Source: Pisaster brevispinus (Eukaryota > Echinodermata > Asteroidea > Forcipulatida > Asteriidae). Taken from it: DNA of 64,000 bases. The notes below the pieces were generated by a model. It did not search any database and had not been told where the DNA came from. It was given only the letters and a program-made list of their open reading frames with translations. This document shows positions 10,621 through 19,978 of the stretch, piece by piece. Both the position numbers and the translations under genes were made by a program. The stretch spans positions 5,317,140 through 5,381,139 of the forward strand of contig JAMKCF010000016.1 of assembly GCA_023634235.1 (NCBI GenBank), given 5' to 3'. The first letter of the stretch is position 1, and the number at the start of each line of letters is the position of its first letter.

Positions 10621-11034
10621 CGAGAGGTATCGATACGGCGCGCTGCCCATGGTAGCGAGGCTGCAATCAGCGTTGTTTCTCGGTACATCCCTACCAGGGC
10701 CCAATTTCATAGAGCTGCTTAACGGCCGATTCTGTGCTTACTGCACAGTTTCCATTTCATAGCGCTGCTAACCGTAAGCACACGAAAAGGCATGCTAACC
10801 TTCCGGTGCTTACTGCACGAAAATGGTTGACGTCACAATGCAAATCCATGGTGAACGTGCAAGATGGCCGCTTAATTTTCTTGCTAACCTGTGAAATACG
10901 CTTACGCCTTAGCAAATTTTTCTGCTACAGTAAGCACGAAAATTTGCTTACCGTTAAGCAGCGCTATGAAATTGGGCCCTGAGGTTAGTGACGAGAGGTA
11001 TCGATACGGCGCGCTGCCCATGGTAGCGAGGCTG
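10619..11034. repeat. Tandem duplication of an ~88-bp segment, second copy split by a MITE
   Basis: GACGAGAGGTATCGATACGG and the following CGCGCTGCCCATGGTAGCGA occur at 10619-10660 and again at 10989-11030. Both are preceded by AATCAGC...CCTCCCAG or CCTACCAG. The second copy holds the MITE at 10695-10981. Confidence 0.75.
10695..10981. mobile_element. MITE with CAGGGCCCAATTTCATAG ends
   Basis: Termini CAGGGCCCAATTTCATAG-GCTGCTTAACGG and its inverted complement enclose about 230 bp of non-coding sequence that contains further GCTTA/TAAGC repeats. CAG...CTG ends resemble hAT elements, but I could not settle the target duplication. It contains one TGACGTCA (10828-10835). Confidence 0.8.
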
Positions 11035-11099
11035 ACTCGTCCCGAGTCTGTTGACCTGAAAATTCGTGTAGCGCTTGTGCTTTGAGGGGTAGGGGAACC

Positions 11100-11389
11100 A
11101 GTCTATCCAACCTCGTCCTACTTTGATTGGCAACTTCAGCCAGTTATTTTCAGATAATACACCGATGGGGACGAGCGAAATTATTAAACGGTAGTTTGGG
11201 TCGTGTGTGAACTTTGCATGGCAAGCGCGCGAACATGTGAAGTGTGAAGGGAAGGGGTCCTCTTTTAGTCTTTGGGTGCTATAACTTATAAGCGCTACCA
11301 AAGATACTATACTACGACATTATTACTAGGGAGACACTACACATCCAAGCTTCCAGCTAGCTATAGCTACCTACACACCACCACTACAG
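11100..11389 (+). promoter_or_regulatory. Candidate CKS1 promoter / non-coding first exon (weak)
   Basis: The CKS1 start-codon exon begins at a splice acceptor, so an upstream exon must exist. This stretch has an inverted CCAAT box (GATTGGC, 11127-11133) and ends with a donor-like ACAG|GTAACT at 11386-11394. There is no long frame. This is a positional guess; the real first exon could be anywhere upstream. Confidence 0.22.
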
Positions 11390-11394
11390 GTAAC

Positions 11395-12420
11395 TCTTAT
11401 GGTATTTTTACCATTACAGTCTCACAGTCACAGTCAGTAGTCCTACAGTAGCTAGATATAGTTTTAGTACTGTATATGTACTGCCACTGTGTCAGCCAGA
11501 AATGTTTTGTTAGCCTGTCGGGGTCAGAGAGAACTAACCACAGCAGCAGGAAGGCTGAACCTACCTGCCTATGTACTGTCTGACTACTACTGTTGTCTAT
11601 GCATGCAATTGCAAAGTGCGATCAGACAGGTGAGTGAGTGATTTGCAGGCCTTTGGCTTTAAGACCTATCTATGTGACAATAAAAAACTAGTGAATATTA
11701 GTCAGTGTTAAGTGTACTACATGTACCTAGGTAGACAAGTACTAAACTGTACTTAGTAGGTGAGACAACCTTGCCCTTGCCGGTTGCCTTTATTATTTAG
11801 CTTTCAATCCAAACCGGACCTTCTTGCCAGAGGCATAAATAATTAAGCACAAGCAAAAAGATATCCATTTAATAGCAAAAAGAGGATCAAAGAAATGGGA
11901 AGGCATCCAGAAAAAATTAAAAGCCAATCAAAGTTATTAATTTACAAACAATGGGGTGGCTTATAGACCCAGTAACTGGGCTGGGGCGCTGTTGTCCTTT
12001 TTTCGAGATTTTTTAATCTTCGGTTGTACTACTACTAGTACTAGCACCCCAGCGAACCGTTGTGTTGTACATACGGCATAAAATCTGCATTTGCTTTGAT
12101 TTTCCCAGTACTAAAAATAACTACATTAAGTCACAAAAATGCCCCACAAAATTACAAAAAGCCCAACGAAATAGCTTGAAAACCACCTACTGGCTTCTCA
12201 ATATATGTAAGATGCAATGCAACATCAGGCATGAAATTGTACTCACGATCATTTTTTTGTGCTCCAAATTGATGATTTTAAGCACACTCGGTGGGACCAT
12301 CCATCATGATAGCCTTCTTAGAGATGACTCTCGGATTTGGACGGGTGCCCTGCCTACCGTGCATTATGGGTAGTGGATTTTTTATTTTAATTTAATTTAT
12401 AATTATTGTTTCATCTATCA
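11395..12420. other. No gene recognised
   Basis: Low-complexity AGCT/CTAC-rich sequence, then unique-looking AT-rich DNA. The 103-codon frame at 12062-12373 shows no domain. Confidence 0.5.
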
Positions 12421-12422
12421 CA

Positions 12423-13240
12423 TCATGCAAAAGAAAGATAACTTTTTCCTTTGTGCCGGTAACTCCTTGAGTCAAAGATCTCAAGGGTCTTTCTCAGGAA
12501 CCTCACTGTTTCAAAAGTGCTGCCTTCTAATAGATCTATCCTAACATTTGTCCCTATTTCATCTAGATGTTTCCCCAGGGCTATTGGAATGGTGCCAAGT
12601 GCTCCAATCATCACAGGGACTACTTTCACTTTCACCTGCCAAATCTTATGAAGTTCCCTGGCCAGGTCTCAAGTGGTACTTTTGGATCTTTTCAACCTCT
12701 TTAGAAGCTACCCTTTTATCACCAGGCACAGCTATGTCAATAAGATGACACATCTTCTTTGTCGTATCTAAGACTACAACATCAAGACGCCTACATGCAT
12801 GTTCTATAACATGATCAGTCTGAATGTTAAAGTCCCAGAGGATCTTCACCTGGTCAGTCCAGACTGCAACTTTCTTCAACCACTGGTTCCGTTTGATAGT
12901 ACTTATCTGGTCTGCAAGACGCTGCTCACTAATCTCAAACATTCCTTTGTCTTGCCATAGGCTTATCATTCTCCTTCTGTATCTTCTCTTGTCCGGCTCA
13001 CTCTTAATATAAAATTCCATTGCAATTTTTTTATCGTCCTTACTCCATTTTGACCTGGTTGCATTACGAATCCTAGTGTGAGCAGTTTGGATACATTCTG
13101 GTACATGTAGTACATGTGCCTGCTCAGGCATACACATCAGATCGGGTGAAGGACTTCCTCTCTGGGAGTTTGTCGCTGTTTCACCGTTGACTAGATGCTC
13201 AATAGCACTCTCAACATTAACATCACACAATTGTGAGAAA
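12423..13240 (-). pseudogene. Retroelement protein relic: W-S-K-D-D-K region joined to W-D-F-N-I-Q-T-D-H region
   Basis: The - strand frame 13230-12646 has K-W-S-K-D-D-K-K-I-A-M-E-F-Y, Y-R-R-R-M, G-M-F-E-I-S-E-Q-R-L-A-D-Q-I and then L-W-D-F-N-I-Q-T-D-H-V-I-E with I-D-I-A-V-P-G-D. A second frame at 12635-12423 continues with V-P-V-M-I-G-A-L-G-T-I-P and R-F-L-R-K-T-L. I recognise both parts as flanking regions of non-LTR retroelement polyproteins found across marine animals; the reverse transcriptase expected between them is absent. The two frames are separated by a one-base shift near 12671. An inactive, internally deleted copy; clade uncertain. Confidence 0.62.
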
Positions 13241-14152
13241 GTTTGTAGTTTCAGGGAGAATTACATACAGCAACGCTGCAGAATATCCAACCCTACGGAG
13301 ACCACTTAACACTGGTTGTAATCAAGATGTTCCAAAGGACGCGGATGACGCGCGCGTCCGTTCACTGATTCAATGCACACTGTGCGGTCTACGTTGATGA
13401 AAGTCTCCGAATACAAATTCAACCTTCATCCACCAAAAATAGCAACAAGGTGTTAATTAGTTGCCTTCAAACTTACCCTGCGGTGTCTACCAAGTAGTAC
13501 CAACAAGGAGTTAACTTTTGGTGCAAAAAAAAAAAGGAAACAAAATTTATCTTCTATAGAATCCAGAGCTGATCTGTTTCTTTGTCCTTTTGTTGTACAA
13601 ACATGGCATGTAATGGGAGGTAAGTCCGAGCATTCAAGATTCCAGCATACCATGGCTCACGGCTGAGGTTGTGTGACTCATGGTGAGTGCCAACTCATAT
13701 TCTGCCATACGAACTAACTAAACACGAACATCAAATCCTGGTGCTAATTCTGAGAACCTTTGTTATCTGGTTATCTTGCCTTTGTCAAGTCAGGGTTGCA
13801 TTGTGACAATGATATTCAAATAAAATGATTAGTCCTACACCGGAAGTGCAAAAAGTTCAGAAAAATATTACCGCACAGGTGAAACTTGGCTTGTAATGGT
13901 AGGCCTATAAGTTCCAGACTCAATATATTCTGACAATGGACTCAAATGCACATAGTATTTGTATATTATTTGTTACACAGTTATTTATTACACTTGTGGT
14001 TGTGGAGGCAATTTCCTAATAGCTATTATCTTATGTATTGTCTTAGTTTGTATTTCAGCATAGAGAAAGTCTCTATGGTATCATATTAAGTTATTATGAA
14101 ATGTCTTAATGAATTTGAGCCTTGATTTCAGAATTGTTGTTGTGTGTTTCAG
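13240..14152. other. Upstream flank of CKS1 coding exon 1; no gene recognised
   Basis: CpG-containing sequence around 13330-13390, then AT-rich DNA ending in the acceptor tract TGTGTGTTTCAG at 14141-14152. The frame at 13453-13653 (- strand) has no domain support. Confidence 0.45.
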
Positions 14153-14170
14153 ATTCTTCAACCATTCATA

Positions 14171-14238
14171 ATGCCAGAAAATGTACAACAGCTTATCACA
14201 TACTCTGAGAAGTACTTTGATGAAAACCTAGAATACAG
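14171..14238 (+). CDS. CKS1: CKS1 cyclin-dependent kinase regulatory subunit, coding exon 1
   Basis: CKS proteins bind cyclin-dependent kinases and act as phosphate-reading adaptors, in cell-cycle phosphorylation and in SCF-Skp2 recognition of p27 in animals. This exon encodes residues 1-22 plus two bases of codon 23. It includes Y-S-E-K-Y and E-Y-(R), where K14 and R23 match anion-site residues K11 and R20 of human CKS1. The acceptor TTTCAG ends at 14152, leaving 18 bp of 5' UTR before the ATG at 14171; the donor is AATACAG|GTATGT. The N-terminus is three residues longer than in the human protein. Join: 14171-14238, 39598-39725, 46999-47045; 243 nt, 80 residues plus stop. Confidence 0.95.
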
Positions 14239-14474
14239 GTATGTGCATTTATGTACTGAAGACGAATTTGTACCCACTTAATTTGTACATATTTTATAAT
14301 AATAACAACAGTAATATGACATAGTAATATGAACAAATAACAAAAGTTTTAAAAACTAGTTTGTTAAGATCAACATGAAAGGAAATCACTAAAACAAATT
14401 TGACTTTTTTATTGTTTATATGTGTGTTTAGTTAGTATCGCTGAAATTTTATCTTAAAAAATAGCCCTTTTTAT

Positions 14475-15792
14475 GCCCCGCCGGCGAAGCCGAAGGGGCA
14501 TATAGTGTTTGCCTTGTCCTTCCGTGTGTATGTGTGTGTGTGAGCGTGTCTATCCATTCGAACCGAGGACTTTAACAAAAGGGATCCGAGTGTTTGACAG
14601 AGCGAGGACGTCCTCGCTTCGTTTTCGTGTACAAACAAATGGGGACGTCGCTAATGTCCAAACAATGGGAGAACAAAGAGAAGTCCTCGGTAAGCGGGGT
14701 TTACAAACATGGGTGTGTGTGAGTTTGTTTTCACATTCAAACCGGGGACCTATAACAAAAGAGGACAATAGGGTCCCCGGTTGGGTTAAGGTCCCCAGTT
14801 GGAAATTGTGTACAAAACCAATGGGAGCTGTTGCCAAAAAGTTAAAGTCCAAACAAAAGAGGGACAATAGGAGGTCCCCGATTGGAGGTGTTTACACACT
14901 TGTGTGTGTGTGTGCCCTTACACATGCCAACTTACGGGGTATTTTTAACAATGGAACAATGGACCCCACAAGGTGATTTCAATAGGAACAATTGGGCCCC
15001 ACAAGGGAATTCTTTAGAAAAGGGAATAATAGAACAACAATAGCAGTACCCCACAAACCGGATCCGTAAGGTTGTGCCTTCATATTCACTACCTTATGGA
15101 GACGGAGAACAAAACAGAAAAGGGAAAACAAAGGGTCTCCATAGGGAAATTCTAAAGACTGGGTTGCTCCACATGGAATTTTGTGTACAAAGTCTATGGG
15201 AGGTCCTTAACTACAGGGACAAAGGAAAGAACAAAAGATGTCTCCACAGGGATGCAAAAAAAAGAATGTGTGTGTGTGTGTGTGTGTCTGCAATCATTGT
15301 CCGAGCAATATCTCAAGAAGGACTTGGCATATCAACTCCAAACTTGGTACATGTATGTGGGTTGGTCTTGGGATCCCTCAAAAGCCTATTGTTTTTGGAT
15401 GCCCTACAACAAATGCCAAGGTCATTATGGCTAAAACAAAAGAAATGTTGTCCGAGCGATAACTCAAGAGGGACTTGGCATATCAACTCCAAACTTGGTT
15501 TGTGGATTGGTCTTGGGATCCCTGAGAAGCCTATTGTTTTTTGGATGCCCTACAACAAATGTCAAGGTCATTATGGCTAAAACAAAAGAAATGTTGTCCG
15601 AGCGATAACTCAAGAAGGACTTGGTATATCAACTCCAAACTTGGTTTGTGGATTGGTCTTGGGATCCCTGAGAAGCCTTTCGTTTTTGGATGCCCTACAA
15701 TAAATGTCAAGGTCATTATGGTTAAAAAAAGAAAGAAATGTTATCCGAGCGGTAGGTAACTCAAGAAAGAGATTAATCTTAGCGGGGCATTT
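14475..15792 (+). mobile_element. 1.3-kb repeat element with ATGCCCCGC...GCGGGGCAT ends
   Basis: It starts ATGCCCCGCCGGCGAAGCC (14473) and ends GCGGGGCAT (15782-15791), a short terminal inverted repeat. The interior is tandem: a 148-bp unit (AAGGACTTGG...AACTCCAAACTTGG...GTCATTATGG) with copies starting near 15313, 15461 and 15609, and a looser ~180-bp unit (TGTGTGTGAG...ACCGGGGACC...AACAAAAG) across 14536-14980. The open frames here (for example 15074-15580) follow the repeat period and have no domain, so they are not called as genes. Class unknown; it lies in CKS1 intron 1. Confidence 0.62.
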
Positions 15793-16188
15793 GTGTTTGT
15801 CAACACACCATTCTTGTTTCAATATATTTTAAACTAGTGTTTTTTATCACATTTAGCGGCCCACTCACATGTGCGAAACCAAAATGTCATACTGCGGACT
15901 GGTGAAGGTTGTTTATCTCAATCTGTATGCATTTAGGGACTTCTGATTGGTTTATTTGGATCCTTTCCTATTTCTTCAAGGTTTTTTTGTCAAAAACAAT
16001 TGAAGTTTGTATCATGCAGAGCAAATGTGCTGTCAGTGGATTCTGAAAACAGCAAAAAAAGAGTTCCGAGGTTATTTTGTTCTTTCATTTTCTGAGGAAT
16101 AGGTGGTGTTTATTGACAACTCTTAAAAGGATTTCAAGTTGTCAAAATTGTCCTTGGATGTTTTTTATGATGAAGAGATCAAAAAAAG
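15793..16188. other. Intron 1 sequence, no feature recognised
   Basis: AT-rich intronic DNA between two repeat elements. Confidence 0.45.
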
Positions 16189-19100
16189 AACTGGCGATAG
16201 TGATTGTAACTAACAATCACATAGCTGTTCCGTTCTGTTGACCTAAAAGGTTTTTTTTATCCAAAGATATGAACTGATTCTGTACTTTGTGTATATGGTG
16301 TAATCTTGTTCGAAATGAATGCTTGTTATCAAGAGTGATCACCACAGTGTATATAGTTTAACAAAATCGCATCTTGTTTTAGACCGGAAGTAAAGGTCAA
16401 AGTGGGGTCATCGTTTTTAATAAAATGTCTCAAGTATTACAAGCTACAAAACAACTCAAACATTATGACTTTATGACATGTGGTTCAGAAGATATGAGTT
16501 GTTAAAGTTTTGAGCTTCCTGTTTGGACCGTAAGTAAAGGTCAAAATGAGGTAAACGCTGTACATAAAATGTTGCAAGTGGTGTAAGCTACATGTACAAG
16601 ACAACACAAACATTGCCACTTTATGACATGTGGTTCAGGAGATATGATTTGTTAAAGTTTTTAGCTTCCTGTTTGGACCAGAAGTAAAGGTCAAAGTGAG
16701 GTCATGATTGAACATAAAATGTAGCAAGTTTTGTAAGCTACAATACAACACAAACATTATGACTTAATGACTAGTGGTTCAGGAGATATGATTTTGTAAA
16801 GTTTTGAGCTTCCTATTTGGACCAGAAGTAAAGATCAAAGTGAGGTCATCCTTGAGAATAAATTTTTGCAGTTGTTGTATGCTAGCCTACAAAACAACAC
16901 AAACAATACGACTTTACGACCTGTGGTTCAGGAGATATGTTTTTTTGAAGGAATAAGCTTTTAATTACCGTAATTTGACACCTGATGATGTCACAGTAAA
17001 AAAAAGTTGTTTTCATACTTAAAAAAATTTATAAGGAACACGATGGTAAATTGTTTGTCTCCATCTGATGCATTCTCACGAAACCCTAAACCTACATGTA
17101 CATGTACGTAGGAATTACTTGTGCTGCTCATGTACATTTGTACAAAACAAATGGGCCGTGCACAAAGCAATTGGTCCTTTGTCGGTTAGGAATTAATTAA
17201 GGGTCCTCACAGTATTGCATGACCCAGGTCTATAGCAAATGTATGAAGCCCTACGTTTTTACCCACGGTTAAAAGTTTTACCAATTAAGTATTAATTATA
17301 CTGACCAGTCCTTTGATTAGTTTTTTGGGCATGAAACATCTCCTATCAAAAGCATTTAACTTTTCTAAACAAATTAAGTAAATTAGGAAACTAATTAGTA
17401 TTTTTAATTTACAATTTTGTGTTTTTGACTCAAAACATTGACACTTTTAGCGCCATGTGTTTTGTACATGGAACGAAAAATGCGCCAAAAAATGATGTCA
17501 TGATTGCGTCACAGACACAAAAATAATGTACCATGATACCCATCTACAACACCCAACAGGTCTATAACTGAAAAAAGTTTGAGGATCGGATGTGTACTTC
17601 TTGAGAAATGATTAGAACAAGATGGACTAATTAAATATTCATACCGCTGTCGCGTGCATAATTAGTGAAGAATTTTAATTGATCTATTAACATCTGAAAA
17701 TTAATTCAAGCCATAAGCTTCAATATGGTATACGATTTGTTTACTTCTGATAATTTTAAGAGGGGCATATGACAGGTAGAAAAGTCATGTGTTAAGTCAA
17801 TAGGGAACAAAAGAATAATAAGAATAATAATAATAATAATAACTAGAAATTTAGAGTTTGTCTTAAGACAAACTCTAGGTGTTCGGTTTCGGGGAGTACA
17901 TGCCTGGTGTAAAAAGCCTGAGGAAAAAAAGCACAAGTAAATACATTTGAGATGACGCAATCATGACGCTACTAAATTTGTCGGCAGTCAGTGTCGTCGC
18001 CAACAGTACACCAAATTTCAACTCGGTTGGTCTTTTGGTTTGGCAGATACATGGCTTTTTAAAAAAAGTGCACATTTAAAGCGATACACGTAGTACGTGA
18101 TGACGTCATCAATCTACGTTTCAACACATTATGTTGTCTGCATGAAGGCTGTTATGTAAACCAATGTTGAAACAATTCTAAAAACTCTGCCAAAGGCTTC
18201 TAGTAAAACTGTATTTTGAACTGTTTTTAACCTGCTGCCAGATGGCGCTCTTAAATCTTATTTTTTTAACCAGACCCTTGTCAGACTACAACATCGTTAA
18301 AATCAACTCCAAAAAGTTGCCACTTTTAAGTACAATGCACTTTCAGTTTTAACCGAAAGTAGAGGACACGTAATTTCACGCAAACAATTAAAATCGAAGA
18401 CCTATATTACTTTTGTATAATCCCGCAAAAAGCAACCCAGGGTCTCTTATTCTCGAATTGATACTAATTTTCAAAGATTTAAATATTAAGTGACGTAGAT
18501 TTCCGAGGCGGCATCTGTCACAGAGCGAGCAACTAATCATTCAGTTGTTTCAAATAGCGCCATCGTGCTTGGGGAAAGTATTGCTTTAGTTTCCGTTACG
18601 TGGGACTGTACACACACACACACAGGCTTGGTGGACTTTGAACCTTATGACTCACTTCTATTCCGTGTTTTCCATTAAGCCATCAGACGGACACAACGGA
18701 ACTAAATTCACACTGAACTTTGAATGAATTTGGGTTTTTATGTGTGGAACGTGTTGTTAAAACGTACAAGAATAAGCATTGCAATGATGTAGATTTCCGA
18801 GGCGGCTTCTATCACAGAGCGAGCCAAAAATAGTGTCCCAGCAGAGCGCGGGATAAAAGCATGAACAGTTGTATGATACAGCCCGTTTACATTTCTGTTA
18901 TGTGGGACTATACGCACAGGCTTGTGGACTTTGGACCTTATGAATAACGGACTGGAACAGTCAGCTACAATGCTTTTCTGTATACAAAGTTTATATGCGT
19001 GTTAATACGAACATTGGCTGTTTTAGGACCAGAGGTTAAGGTCATATTGGTATCATTTCTGTGCAAAAGTTTCGGCAGGATCACAAACCTACAATCTGAT

Positions 19101-19505
19101 GTAAAAATTGTTTTGAGATGATAAGTAGTTCTTGAGATATGAATTTTTGAAATTTTCAACTTCCGGTTTGAACCGGAAGTCAGGGTCAAACGAGGTCAAA
19201 CTCAGTGTAGCGTTTTTAGAGTCATAACAGGCCTATCCGATGACGTATAGATTGTGAAAATCCATTGTGTAGTTTTGGAGTAGAAGAAGAATAAGAAGTA
19301 TTAAGAGAGAAAAAAACAAACAAACAAAACAAACAAAAATAAGAGGTGTTCCGGGCGGACCGCCCGAACACCTACATGTAATTACAAACAATCTTGACAG
19401 AAACAATAGCTGTTCCGACTAGCTAGTCTGGAACAGCTAATAGAAAAGAAAAAAAAATCTCGACAGAAACAATAGCTGTTTCGACTGAACGTCGGAACGG
19501 CTAAT
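16189..19505 (-). mobile_element. Hairpin-ended element, family 2 (AGCTGTTCC type), interrupted by a family-1 element
   Basis: On the - strand the 3' end reads CGGAACAGCT, then hairpin GTGATTGT-TAGTT-ACAATCAC (about 16199-16220), a short spacer and CCAGTT (16188-16193). The 5' end, at 19395-19505, is two successive hairpins of the form TTAGC(T/C)GTTCC...GGAACAGCTATTGTTTCTGTC. The body holds four ~145-bp repeats (16383-16950) with GGACCAGAAGTAAAGGTCAA. The layout copies family 1 with different sequence. The family-1 element 17841-19374 sits between the body and the 5' hairpins, so the copy is nested or chimeric. Confidence 0.6.
17841..19374 (-). mobile_element. Hairpin-ended element, family 1 (AGGTGTTCGG type), complete copy on - strand
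   Basis: On the - strand it starts AGGTGTTCGGGCGG-T-CCGCCCGGAACACCT (19344-19373) and ends CCGAACACCT, hairpin GAGTTTGTC-TTAA-GACAAACTC, spacer, CTAGTT (17841-17846). At about 1.53 kb it is the only copy with both ends on this strand. The body contains TGACGTCA (18101), an ACTTCCGGTTCAAACCGGAA palindrome region (19158-19185) and modules shared with the + strand copies. No Rep or helicase gene, so non-autonomous. The right end is outside any ORF. Confidence 0.65.
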
Positions 19506-19549
19506 AAAAAAAATTAAAATCTTGACAGGAATCATTTTGAACGCTCTCA

Positions 19550-19978
19550 ATGGCATGTCGTAGCCAAGTGGATAAGACCACCGTACTCAAGCTCTGGTGT
19601 TTCTGATCAGCAGAGTGTGGGTTCGAGTCCCGGTCGGCGTGACACTTGTGTCCTTAAGCAAGACACTTAACCATTTGCCTTGTCCTTCGGATTGGATGTA
19701 AAGCTGTTGGTCCCGTGTGTTGTGTAATGCATGTAAAAGAACCCATAAAAAAAAGGAAGGGGTTCGCCCTGGTGTTCCTGGTTTGATTGGAATGGATGCA
19801 TAGTGCACCACAGCAATATTGTAAACCATTGGTGCTATGTAAAGGAAGGTCTCATACTTCAGAAACATAGCCTCACATACCTTGCAGGAAAATACTGAAT
19901 GTTGAAGCACCTTGAGCGAGACTAAGTGGACGGACATGAGCGCGATACAAGAAGCCACTATTATTATTATAATTATTA
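19550..19978 (+). mobile_element. tRNA-derived SINE
   Basis: The head is tRNA-like with an A box (TAGCCAAGTGG, 19561-19571) and a B box (GGGTTCGAGTCCC, 19619-19631), the spacing suggesting a type-II (Leu/Ser-like) tRNA. A body of about 300 bp follows, including CTTAAGCAAGACACTTAACC. The tail is GCGCGATACAAGAAGCCACT and (ATT)n. That tail closely resembles the 3' end of the LINE at 3950-6340, which suggests that LINE family mobilised it. It sits between family-2 5' hairpins and family-1 5' hairpins. Confidence 0.82.

Noticed and set aside
14509..15580. Frames of 155 and 168 codons
   Set aside because: They lie in GT-rich and 148-bp tandem repeats of a mobile element and contain repeat-encoded peptide only.
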